Below the pieces are notes generated by a model. That model did no database searches and had not been told where the DNA came from. It worked only from the letters and a program-made list of their open reading frames with translations. Positions 1-7,422 of a stretch of 40,214 nucleotides of DNA are shown here, piece after piece. The DNA comes from CAUYUA01 sp963575675 (GTDB lineage Bacteria > Pseudomonadota > Alphaproteobacteria > Azospirillales > Azospirillaceae), in the NCBI GenBank assembly GCA_963575675.1, contig CAUYUA010000210.1:1-40214 (forward strand). The letters run 5' to 3'. The position numbers and the translations under genes were made by a program. How positions within the stretch are numbered: position 1 is the stretch's first letter; each line of letters opens with the position of its first letter.

Positions 1-44
1 GTCGTCCGGGAAATTGCTCTCCGTGGTTCCTCCAGGCATGCAAC

Positions 45-63
45 CGTAGCGCAAAAAGCTACG
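45..63. other. small hairpin upstream of first gene
   Basis: A 6-bp perfect stem (CGTAGC pairing with GCTACG) closes a 7-base loop. It lies about 185 bases before the first gene and has no following T-run, so it does not look like a terminator. Its role is unknown. Confidence 0.3.
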
Positions 64-168
64 CCTCGAAGCGTGAAAGGCTGCACACCCAGGGGAAACC
101 GAAGAGACGTGAATTTACAGAAACCATGTTGCACTAACAGACTGGGTTGTGGCATACAGATACAAGGC

Positions 169-190
169 GCATCACCTCGCGCGAGGATGC
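169..190. promoter_or_regulatory. palindromic hairpin 57 bp before first gene
   Basis: The core CCTCGCGCGAGG is a perfect 12-base palindrome. GCAT and ATGC extend it on either side with a small bulge. It sits in the leader of the gene starting at 247. It could be an operator or a leader hairpin; this is inferred only from symmetry and position. Confidence 0.3.
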
Positions 191-246
191 CTATTTTCGG
201 CAATAGATGACCGTAGTGAATTGTCGTCAGGCGTGGGGCGCTCGTC

Positions 247-1740
247 ATGTTATCCAATCGTACAACATCCTCCAATGTAGAGATTAATATATATGGAGAT
301 GCAAATAACTCCACAATCATTGGGATTCAGAGCAAAGGGCAATCGATCACAACAAGCGATAACTTGTTCAAAAAAGTTCTATTCGAATATCTTGGCCTTC
401 CGACTCTGCGCGAGGCCGCCTCAAAGATCGACCTCTACCTCGCCAAAGGCAAGGATCACATTCGAGAATTCGACTTTGCTCGATCCTCCTCCCTTTTGCG
501 TTTATGGATGGCAGTCCTTCAAGACCGCTATGGATTCGCAAGTCCGCACACCTTCGTGCTTGATATGTATGACGATCGCGGTAACCTGAACCCGCGCGAA
601 CAGTGGGAGCCGAACGAAGCGCCGCTATTCTCCGGCGACTGGACTCGCCTCAAGAACGTGCAACTTTCGGCTTTCGTGAATCGGGCGCCGGGAAAGTTTT
701 TTCTCGGTGGTTGGCGGTTTTCGCGTGGCCACGAAGAAGCCGAAGAAGACCGAATCGCGCTTAGTGAACGCATGTGGACCTGGGAGGATTATGCCGTCAG
801 GACGCTTGGCATTGGCGACGTACGTCTCGGTCCCTTGGATGGATTCACCCTTCTTCAAGCGTCTAGTCCGCTGGGTGCAGTCACGTCCTTCTCCGACGTC
901 GGCGGCGCCAAATTATCGCCCTTGGGCTTTCCGCTCCTCGTCGAGGATCGTCTTTTCAAAAAGCTGAAGCCCATCATAGATTTTTATGGCGCCGCGTTTG
1001 TCGAGGAGATCGCTGCCCAGTTGGTTCCCGTGCCGACGGAGACGGGGTTGGTCTGGGCGCCGGGAGTCCCCAAGACCTGCCTTTTAGCGGTCGACCGCTC
1101 ATCCATGTCCGCGCCCGCGGAGGCGCAAAAGTGCTACAATTCGATTTGGACGGTGGCAGCGAACAGAGACCAGACAAAATTCCACTATTGCGTGTGGGGC
1201 TTCGAGAGCGGCACGAAAGGCTATCGGGCGAACATGAAGGCCGCCGCTGACACGATTGGTGAAGCAATGCGGAAGCGCAATCTGCATGCGCTCTTTGAAT
1301 GCGACCACGATCAAAATTGGTTTTCCGAAGGCGCAGAGTTCGGCCCCGATCAGATCAAATTTTTGTCTAAGAAGATTTCTAAGCAGGAGCGCCTCCAGAA
1401 GGAAATTTCATTAAATGACATTGATGCCAGTGCGGAGCATTTCGTTGCCGATATGGTGAGAGAGTCTCGCAGCGACCCCGACGCTATGCAAAAACTATCG
1501 AGAGCTTGGCAGCTCTTTCAAATGGGTTCCGTTATGGAATCCTTGGACATCGCGGATCGCTTCTTGAGCGAGAATTCCGGAAACCCGTTCGCATTCTATC
1601 TAAAAGCTGTCGACCACTTCTATCTTTCGGAAATAGATGCGGCGAATGGCGCAGCGCAACGGGCATTCTCTGCCAATCCATCATGGGAGCTGCGCGAACG
1701 TATAGAACATCTCATGGAACTAATCGGCAAAGGAAGTTAG
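247..1740 (+). CDS. unknown protein with N-terminal NxYGDxNNS motif and TPR-like C-terminus
   Basis: I do not recognise this 497-residue protein as a named family. Residues 10-32 (EINIYGDANNSTIIGIQ) resemble the short Gly/Asn-rich beta motifs found at the start of some bacterial signalling and conflict proteins. The middle 50-380 is a globular soluble region without a catalytic motif I can name. The last 80 residues are helical and look like a TPR-type repeat (AWQLFQMGSVMESLDIADRF, then a paired helix with AFSANPSWELRERIE). No signal peptide or membrane segment is visible. It is followed after 4 bases by a small membrane protein, so the two probably form an operon. Base use is GC-richer than the region after 4.3 kb, so it probably has a different origin from the lipid modules. 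Confidence 0.7.
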   Translation: MLSNRTTSSNVEINIYGDANNSTIIGIQSKGQSITTSDNLFKKVLFEYLGLPTLREAASKIDLYLAKGKDHIREFDFARSSSLLRLWMAVLQDRYGFASPHTFVLDMYDDRGNLNPREQWEPNEAPLFSGDWTRLKNVQLSAFVNRAPGKFFLGGWRFSRGHEEAEEDRIALSERMWTWEDYAVRTLGIGDVRLGPLDGFTLLQASSPLGAVTSFSDVGGAKLSPLGFPLLVEDRLFKKLKPIIDFYGAAFVEEIAAQLVPVPTETGLVWAPGVPKTCLLAVDRSSMSAPAEAQKCYNSIWTVAANRDQTKFHYCVWGFESGTKGYRANMKAAADTIGEAMRKRNLHALFECDHDQNWFSEGAEFGPDQIKFLSKKISKQERLQKEISLNDIDASAEHFVADMVRESRSDPDAMQKLSRAWQLFQMGSVMESLDIADRFLSENSGNPFAFYLKAVDHFYLSEIDAANGAAQRAFSANPSWELRERIEHLMELIGKGS

Positions 1741-1744
1741 TGGA

Positions 1745-2089
1745 ATGAGTCGATCAACTCGAAGTCGGATATCCTACGAGCCCTACCTTTTCGGCCTTGC
1801 TGTGGTGGGGTCAATCTACAAGCTTGTCGCGTCGGTGCAAGAAGGTCGATTCCGCGCCGACTGGGTGTTGGGAGCAGTCATCCTAGTATTCATCATCTCC
1901 AGCATACTCTGGTTCATCAACACACGGCCCAAAAATAGTTCTTCAAGCATTGACGTCAAGGTAGAGACGGGAAAAGTGCTGCGCGGAACGGTCGTGGGGG
2001 CCGAAGCGAGCGCCCGGGATAGCGTTCGGGCTGAGGTAAAGACCCATGACGCCACGGATGCGAAGATCACGGGATATCGTGAAACCTAA
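1745..2089 (+). CDS. small two-helix membrane protein, unknown
   Basis: This 114-residue protein has two predicted membrane helices at about residues 12-28 and 37-57 (VLGAVILVFIISSILWFI). A hydrophilic tail of about 55 residues follows, containing GKVLRGTVVGAEAS, a V-x-G-type repeat reminiscent of the N-terminal motif of the upstream gene. The AGGAAG ribosome-binding site overlaps the end of the upstream gene and precedes the ATG by about 8 bases, so the two are probably translated from one message. The product may anchor the upstream protein at the membrane (inference). Confidence 0.65.
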   Translation: MSRSTRSRISYEPYLFGLAVVGSIYKLVASVQEGRFRADWVLGAVILVFIISSILWFINTRPKNSSSSIDVKVETGKVLRGTVVGAEASARDSVRAEVKTHDATDAKITGYRET

Positions 2090-2520
2090 TCTCTGGAATG
2101 CTTTACATTGGCGTGGTCAATGTAACTGTATAGATGTCGGCGTAGTGAACATTGAATGAGTAGCAACATAATGCACACGTACTTAATTGAGGTCTGCTAC
2201 TTCAGTAGAGTGAGCATCTGCTTTTGTCAGAAGCGTTCGCTCGACGAGTAGGTCACATGCGGCTAAAATTGGTCGGCAGCGGTCGGGGACACTCGGCCCG
2301 CGCAAAGGGCAGCTTTACGACTGGAACCTGTCCGGCGGAAACCGGCCCTTCAATGCCGGTCCGGCTTTCGTCTCTTGGCGCCTTTAGGGTAGCACTCCCA
2401 GAACTGCCCATGTACACTGCACCGGCCAGTTGAAGGAGAGGTGGCCTGGAAAATTCGGACAGATGGTTAAGTGGATTTCCTGCCCAATAGCGGCGAGAAT
2501 GCCGTAGAGCAGGAGGAGCG
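2090..2520. other. non-coding stretch ending in the left end of an IS3 element
   Basis: No supported gene lies in these 431 bases. The last 110 bases (from about 2411, TGTACACTGCACCGGCC) probably form the left end of the IS3-family element whose first gene starts at 2521. The partner end is missing, so the boundary cannot be fixed. The first 300 bases hold nothing I recognise. Confidence 0.4.
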
Positions 2521-2834
2521 ATGACGAGACGAATGCGCCGGAACCACACACCCCGGCCTTCAAGGCGAAAGTAGCTTTGGCCGCCATCAAGGGCGAGAAG
2601 ACGCTTGCAGAGTTGGCGCAGCAATTTGACGTTCATGCGAACCAAATCACGACTTGGCGGACGCAGCTACTGGAGGGCGCGGCCGGAGTTTTTGGCGGAA
2701 AGGTGTCCGAAGCGCCGTCTGAGCCGAGCGTTGATTTGCAGGCTTTGCACGCAAAAATTGGACAACTGGCTCTTGAGAATGATTTTTTAGCCGGTGCGCT
2801 CAGCAAAGCCGGCATGCTGAGCGTAAAGCGATGA
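2521..2834 (+). pseudogene. IS3-family transposase orfA, frameshifted
   Basis: This is the helix-turn-helix subunit of an IS3 transposase. The long frame reads AFKAKVALAAIKGEKTLAEL and continues through a leucine-rich region to LAGALSKAGMLSVKR. The family start, MTRRMRRNHTP, is readable at 2521 after GGAGG but in a different frame. A shift in the C-run near 2552-2555, about two extra C or one missing, separates the two. Without correction, only the part from about 2577 onward stays open. The stop overlaps the orfB start by ATGA, as usual for IS3 programmed frameshifting. Confidence 0.8.
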
Positions 2835-3194
2835 TCGACCGTGACCACGCTCTCCCTGTAATTCGGCAGACTGATTTGCTCGATCTCTGCCGGAGTAGCA
2901 TTTATTATTGTCCCCGTCCGGTGTCGGAAGCCGATCTTGCGATCATGCGGCGAATGGACGAGCTACACTTGAACTTTCCATTTGCCGGTAGTCGAATGTT
3001 GCGCGACCTTCTACGTGGAGAAGGGATCGCGATCGGTCGCGAGCACGTCACCACGCTGATGCGACGGATGGGGATCGAAGCGCTGTATCGTCGGCCGAAG
3101 ACATCGAAACCGGCTCCATGGCACAAGGTATATCCGTACCAATTACGTGGTTTGGAGATTATTCAACCGAACCACGTATGGGCGATGGATATTA
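2831..3194 (+). pseudogene. IS3-family transposase orfB, 5' part only
   Basis: This is the N-terminal half of the DDE integrase-type subunit. The reading gives SRMLRDLLRGEGIAIGREHV, MRRMGIEALYRRPKTSKPAP and then the HVWAMDI that carries the first catalytic Asp. The frame is interrupted there by the IS630 element, so the second Asp and the Glu are absent. The open frame runs on to 3364 only by reading into IS630 DNA. It cannot be active. Confidence 0.85.
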
Positions 3195-3217
3195 TACCCC
3201 GACTCCGCCAGAAAACC
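3193..3217 (+). repeat. IS630 left terminal inverted repeat
   Basis: It begins TATACCCCGACTCCGCC and pairs with the right end at 4291-4315. The first eight bases match exactly and include the TA target. Confidence 0.8.
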
Positions 3218-4313
3218 GCTTTACAAAGCGGCTCTGGTGTGTTTTTGAAGAGGCATGGGAAACGTTCTAACCGATGCAGATCGCCGTTATTTTGTGAGGC
3301 GAATGAGGCAGCAGATGAACAGCGCGGTTCATCGGCGGATGAACGTGCTTTTGCTGCTGGATGATGGTCTCACGCCTGAGCAGATCGCGAAGGTTTTGTA
3401 TCTGGACGAAAGCACCGCTCGGGATCACCTGCGCCTGCAGCGAAAAAGGACGCGCAGGGATTGAGAGCCTTGGGTATGGAGGCGGCGCAAGAGGGCTGAC
3501 GCCGGAGCAAGAACAAGAGCTGGAAGCGGAACTCGACAAGCATCTGTACCTGACGGCGAAAGACATCTCGGTATGGGTCGCCACGCGGTTCGAAGTCTCC
3601 TACACGCCGCATGCGATGGCGAAATGCTTAGTGCGACTTGGTTTTTGCTATAAGAAGCCGAAGAAAGTTCCGGCCAAGGCGGATGAAGAAAAGCAACGCG
3701 CGTTTTTGGAAGAAACGCTGCGCCCATTGATGGAGGCGGCGAGCGCGGAAAAGCCGCTCTATTTTGTGGACGCGATCCATCCCGCGCACACGGGACACGC
3801 GGCGTTCGGCTGGATACGCAAAGGCAAAACCAAAGAGCTGAAAAGCAACCACGGACGCTCGAACCTTAACGTCAACGGCGCGTTGAGTTGGCCGGATCGC
3901 ACTGTCATCCACCGCGAGGAAAAGCGCGTCACAAGCGCCGCCATGATCGCGTTGTTCGAAGACATTCTGGCCAAACATCAGGCGGCGACGGTCATCTCCA
4001 TCGTTCTGGACAACGCCCGTTACAATCACTCGAAAGAATTGCGCGCGTGGCTGGACGAAAAGGGCCAAAAACTGCACATGGTCTATCTGCCGTCCTACGC
4101 GCCAAACCTGAACCTCATCGAACGCTTTTGGCTGTTCCTTAAGAAAAAAGCCCTTTGGAACCGCTATTACGCCACATTCGCCGACTTCCGTGACGCCATC
4201 CGAAACGTTTTCGCCTCTCTCGGCTCCTTCAAAGACGAACTTGCCTCTCTCCTCTCAAGCAACTTCAACCTCATCGGCTCCCATTCTTCAGGGATTCTCG
4301 CCGCGTAGGGGTA
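3195..4313 (+). mobile_element. IS630-family insertion sequence
   Basis: The ends are inverted repeats: TATACCCC at 3193-3200 and GGGGTATA at 4308-4315. About 19 of the outer 25 positions match. The outer TA on each side fits the TA target duplication typical of the IS630/Tc1 group. The element is about 1.12 kb and carries one transposase gene in two frames. It sits inside an IS3 orfB on the left and a thioesterase fragment on the right, so the flanks do not come from one interrupted gene. Confidence 0.88.
3255..4308 (+). pseudogene. IS630-family DDE transposase, two frames
   Basis: The first frame (3255-3464) is the helix-turn-helix part, including LTPEQIAKVLYLDESTARDH. The second frame (open up to 4308) carries the catalytic domain. 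The DDE residues are seen in YFVDAIHPAHTG, IVLDNARYNHS and LNLIERFW. Continuity breaks near 3434-3450, where a +1 shift is needed to pass from LRLQRKR into KGRAGIESLGYGGG. A+5 lies at the junction, and some IS630 elements use programmed frameshifting, so the gene may be either active or broken. I call it a pseudogene because the needed shift direction is +1. Confidence 0.75.
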
Positions 4314-4315
4314 TA
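4291..4315 (-). repeat. IS630 right terminal inverted repeat
   Basis: Read on the minus strand it begins TATACCCCTACGCGGCGAG, matching the left end at 3193-3217 in about 19 of 25 positions. Confidence 0.8.
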
Positions 4316-4317
4316 TG

Positions 4318-4437
4318 AATAGTCCGGATATTCATGCGAAAGGAGAACAACTTGTTGTTTTTAAGGATAAAAATAGAAGAACTTGTCGGATGCCTAATGA
4401 ATTTCGAGATGCAATTCAGAAATTTTTATGGACATAA
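4318..4437 (+). pseudogene. 3' fragment of a hotdog thioesterase gene
   Basis: The frame ending at the TAA of 4435-4437 encodes about 39 residues, including VVFKDKNRRTCRMPNEFRDA and QKFLW. It is colinear with the last 39 residues of the complete thioesterase at 36695-37105, with roughly 25 identical positions. The rest of the gene is absent and the IS630 element abuts it directly. This shows that a second copy of the thioesterase once stood at the left edge of the lipid region. The following 165 bases up to the converging gene hold nothing I recognise. Confidence 0.8.
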
Positions 4438-4601
4438 GGTTGGGTGGAAATCGCGAATTTAAATGCGCCATCGTTTTAGTAAAAATTTTTTTATGGATTG
4501 GTGCTGGCATAATTGGACGAGGATATGTGTTTGTGGCGATGTCGTCCTTGGGAACGGAGTTATGGAGGTTGTTTGCATTTAAATCCGAACCTCTGAATAA
4601 G

Positions 4602-5177
4602 TTAACGCCATAGTTTTGGTACGAAACGTCCGACTTTTGAATGGTATTGGCGGTACTGTTCCGCGAGGTCGGACGACATAAATTTTTGCTCTTCTTGTAT
4701 TGCGGCTTTTCGATAAATAGAAAACATGAGTAATAAAATGCAAAGAGCAATGGTGCGTTGCTGAGAAAAAAGAATGTCGTTTTTTAAAAGAGTTGGCGCA
4801 AACCAATATATCAGGTAAGAAGAATAGAATGGATGCCTTACCCATCGGTAGGGGCCCGAAGTCACAAGTATTTCTGTGCTTTCTTTTGAAAAAGAAAGAG
4901 TAAGGTCTGCGTGTCGTGCTGAAGCCGCTGAATAGTGAAATAAAAAGATTGAAAAAAGATATAAAAAGGAAGAAACTATAAATTCCCATGACGAATATGA
5001 TAGATTGCATGATAATATTGCGTCGGATATATTTACGAATGTTAATAAACCAACAAGACCGCCTAGGTAATAGCAGTGGTTGTCTTTTCCGGTGCGTTTA
5101 AAATAAGTTGCTGAAAAAATAACTTGGTTAGCAAAAGCCAAAAACATAAAAATACAAGTTGCGTAGATAGTTGGCAT
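4602..5177 (-). CDS. isoprenylcysteine carboxyl methyltransferase-like membrane protein
   Basis: This is a 191-residue integral membrane methyltransferase of the ICMT/PEMT type. The first about 110 residues hold several hydrophobic helices. The C-terminal signature is clear: VTSGPYRWVRHPFYSSYL, the SAM-binding RHP motif region, followed by EEQKFMSSDLAEQYRQYHSK. Such enzymes methylate carboxyl groups or lipid head groups at the membrane. I chose the ATG at 5177 because AAGGAAG lies about 6 bases before it; the frame is open further upstream but overlaps the next gene. It lies downstream of the FeeM-like gene with 22 bases between them, so they probably form an operon. Methylating an acyl-amine product is a reasonable guess, not shown. 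Confidence 0.8.
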   Translation of the reverse strand: MPTIYATCIFMFLAFANQVIFSATYFKRTGKDNHCYYLGGLVGLLTFVNISDAILSCNLSYSSWEFIVSSFLYLFSIFLFHYSAASARHADLTLSFSKESTEILVTSGPYRWVRHPFYSSYLIYWFAPTLLKNDILFSQQRTIALCILLLMFSIYRKAAIQEEQKFMSSDLAEQYRQYHSKVGRFVPKLWR

Positions 5178-5199
5178 GGGAAGCTTCCTTGGTGATATG

Positions 5200-5913
5200 T
5201 TATGATTTGCGATTGATAGTGTGAAATGCATTACGGAAAAAGAAACGCTCATCATCCGTTAGGGGGAATAAAGAGTGTTTTTTTAAAACTAACGGATAAT
5301 TTTGTATAAAATTGGTTGTCATTAACACAGTTGGAAATTTGACGCCGTGGTATATTCGGCTGTTGCACATAATCGTCATATTGCAATATCTCTGATAAAA
5401 GGGGGCGTGGCGAGGTCTGACTGCGGCTAAGATATAAACCGAATCCACGCTTTGAGCTACCGCCATAACAAAACGCAACAGGAGTAAGGCGTGTGTGCGA
5501 GAGTGATGGTCAAGATTGGGATGAGTAACAAGTCTGTTGGCTTCAATGAATCTCTCGTAAGAGAAGGCATTTCTTGCTTCAGGATAAACTAAAAAAGCCG
5601 GAATATTACTGGAGGATTGATCTGGTTCATGAATGCAACAACGAACGGAGGCAACAACAGCCTCGTCAAACTTAACATAGAGAGAGAAAACATTGCAAAG
5701 TTCGTCGTATTCGTCAAAGAAAAGGCTGTTCGGTTTTTCATCAATATAGTTTTGATTCCTATAAGCAGCGTGTCGAAGAGAATAAACATCTTGTTTGTCT
5801 CGAGAAGAAGCTGCAATTCCAACCCTCACTTGTTCCATTGCGCCGGGCAAGTATTCTCTAATTCTCTGTGGCAAAAGCAATGTCTTTTGAAAAAATTCAG
5901 GTGTTATTTCCAT
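5200..5913 (-). CDS. FeeM-like N-acyl amino acid synthase (GNAT fold)
   Basis: This 237-residue protein belongs to the FeeM/LuxI-related branch of the GNAT superfamily. Family members transfer a fatty acyl group, usually from acyl-ACP, to an amino acid or amine. Visible landmarks are SLRHAAYRNQNYIDEKP (45-61), FFDEYDELCNVFSLYV, VVASVRCC (87-94), EANRLVTHP and LAAVRPRHAPFYQRYCN (acyl/substrate region, about 165-181). A paralogue with the same landmarks lies at 27710-28426 next to another FAAL. It is divergent from the AOS1-FAAL-ACP-AOS2 set across a 279-base gap, so the ACP of that set is a plausible acyl donor. The amine acceptor cannot be read from the sequence. Confidence 0.82.
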   Translation of the reverse strand: MEITPEFFQKTLLLPQRIREYLPGAMEQVRVGIAASSRDKQDVYSLRHAAYRNQNYIDEKPNSLFFDEYDELCNVFSLYVKFDEAVVASVRCCIHEPDQSSSNIPAFLVYPEARNAFSYERFIEANRLVTHPNLDHHSRTHALLLLRFVMAVAQSVDSVYILAAVRPRHAPFYQRYCNMTIMCNSRIYHGVKFPTVLMTTNFIQNYPLVLKKHSLFPLTDDERFFFRNAFHTINRKS

Positions 5914-6192
5914 TTTTCTACCGCTTCGAAACTAAAGATAAAATTTTCAATAGAAAGAGTGCGTATAGTTATGTCGGGTGGAAGAATGTGTCAATAGTTT
6001 TTTGTCTAGCTTTGTGGATTTTTTTTCGATGGTTTTGTTTAATGTAACGATGCTTGAGTTCTCCATTTGTTTGTTATTTTTTAGAATAATTTCTGTTTTA
6101 GCGGCAAAAAAATATGATATCATTCTTGAAAATGCGTTAGTGTTGTGATACGCGATTTCTTGTCGGTTGTTTTTTTAAATTTGGAGATGATG
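5914..6192. promoter_or_regulatory. divergent, AT-rich promoter region
   Basis: These 279 bases separate the minus-strand FeeM-like gene from the plus-strand AOS1 gene, so promoters in both directions must lie here or overlap the gene starts. The segment is strongly AT-rich with long T runs (for example 6018-6027). I see no convincing lux-box palindrome or other operator. Confidence 0.45.
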
Positions 6193-7380
6193 ATGACTTT
6201 CCGCCTTCCTCCACCGAACTGGCCGATTGAAGACTTGAAATGTGAAGGTCATTATTTTTATGAGAGTGTTATTACGGAGCTTCGAGGTAGTCGCGTCGAG
6301 GTTGAAGGGCGTGGCGAGATGTTGATGTTTAGTTCCTATTCCTATCTTGACCTTTTGCAGCATCCTCGGATTGATGCTGCGGCGATTGAAGCAATACGGT
6401 TATTTGGAACAGGAACTCACGGTGTTCGTTTGTTGGCCGGAACAACGCTGTATCATAAGCGTCTGGAGGCGCGCATTGCCGCTTTTAAGCAGACCGAGGC
6501 CGCTATGGTGTTGTCTAACGGTTTTCTTACCAACGCGACGGTGATCGATGCTTTGGTCGGTCGAGGCGATTATGTGATTTCTGATAAACTCAATCACGCG
6601 AGTATCGTTGATGGCTGTCAACAATCTGGCGCGAGGTTTCTTCGTTTTGATCATAATGATATTGGGCGTCTTGATGAATTTCTTCAAACGCTTCCATCAG
6701 ACAGTAACAAGCTTGTGATTGCAGACGCTGTCTTTAGTATGGATGGCGATATTTTTAACTTGCCCGCAGCGGTTGAAGTTTGTCGTAGGCGCGGGGCGTT
6801 TTTGATGATTGATGAAGCGCATTCTCTGGGGGTGATTGGTAAGACTGGGCGGGGGATTGAACAGCATTTCGCGATGCCGTCCGATAGCGTTGATGTTAAG
6901 ATGGGCACGTTGAGCAAGGCGATTCCGTGCATTGGCGGCTATATTGCGGGGCGTGCCGCGTTGATTGAGGTTTTGAAGCATCGGTCTCGGGGATATATTT
7001 ATTCGGCGTCGCTTCCGGTCGGGCTTGTTGCGGCGGCCGAGGCGGCGTTCGATGTGTTGGAGGAAGAGACTTGGCGGGTCGAGCGGTTGCATGATAATGA
7101 TGCATTTATGAAATCGGAGCTTCATAAAGTCGGATTGAGTACTCACAGGAGTGAGACGGCTGTGATTCCAATTATGTGCGGGACAAATAAAATAGCTTTG
7201 GATATGGCGAAGTTGTGTCAAGAGAAGGGACTGTTTATTCAAGCAATTACGGCTCCGGTCGTGCCGGAAGGTGAAGCGCGGTTGCGGTGTATTGTTACTG
7301 CGGCTCATTCTAGAGAGGAGCTTCGATTTGCTGCGTCCGTTATTGCAACAGCGGCGCGGGAACTTGGGGTTGTCCCCTGA
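6193..7380 (+). CDS. alpha-oxoamine synthase, type 1 (AOS1, module A)
   Basis: This is a PLP-dependent fold-type I enzyme of the family of 8-amino-7-oxononanoate synthase, KBL, serine palmitoyltransferase and CqsA. These catalyse decarboxylative condensation of an acyl thioester with an amino acid, giving an aminoketone. Landmarks are FSSYSYLDL, TGTHGVRLLAGTT, the PLP-stacking His in HASIVDG (H135), DEAHSLGVIG (D207, H210) and the Schiff-base Lys in MGTLSKAIP (K242). Start: GGAG at 6183-6186 suits the ATG at 6193; two ATGs just before it are alternatives. It is the first gene of AOS1-FAAL-ACP-AOS2. It is closest in this window to the AOS domain at 30203-31708, which carries its own ACP. Confidence 0.88.
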   Translation: MTFRLPPPNWPIEDLKCEGHYFYESVITELRGSRVEVEGRGEMLMFSSYSYLDLLQHPRIDAAAIEAIRLFGTGTHGVRLLAGTTLYHKRLEARIAAFKQTEAAMVLSNGFLTNATVIDALVGRGDYVISDKLNHASIVDGCQQSGARFLRFDHNDIGRLDEFLQTLPSDSNKLVIADAVFSMDGDIFNLPAAVEVCRRRGAFLMIDEAHSLGVIGKTGRGIEQHFAMPSDSVDVKMGTLSKAIPCIGGYIAGRAALIEVLKHRSRGYIYSASLPVGLVAAAEAAFDVLEEETWRVERLHDNDAFMKSELHKVGLSTHRSETAVIPIMCGTNKIALDMAKLCQEKGLFIQAITAPVVPEGEARLRCIVTAAHSREELRFAASVIATAARELGVVP

Positions 7381-7422
7381 TTGTTTGATCGCGGAGGGTG
7401 TTTGAAAGGCGAGTGCGAGCGC

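Larger units (their letters stand above)
2411..3194 (+). mobile_element. truncated IS3-family insertion sequence
   Basis: Both IS3 genes, orfA and orfB, are recognisable in the usual overlapping arrangement (ATGA at 2831-2834). The element is cut off inside orfB at 3194, where an IS630 element begins. Sequence beyond the IS630 does not continue orfB, so the right half and right terminal repeat are lost. The left boundary is approximate. Confidence 0.75.

Noticed and set aside
45..63. Reading the hairpin as a transcription terminator
   Set aside because: There is no T-run after the stem on either strand.
2253..2645. Minus-strand frame of 130 codons across the IS3 left end
   Set aside because: It overlaps the start of orfA and has no recognisable features or ribosome-binding site.
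5617..5997. Plus-strand open frame of 126 codons opposite the FeeM-like gene
   Set aside because: The minus-strand gene has clear family landmarks and a paralogue; the plus-strand frame has none.
5914..6192. A lux-box or other operator in the divergent region
   Set aside because: I looked for inverted repeats of about 20 bases and found none convincing; naming an operator would be a guess.
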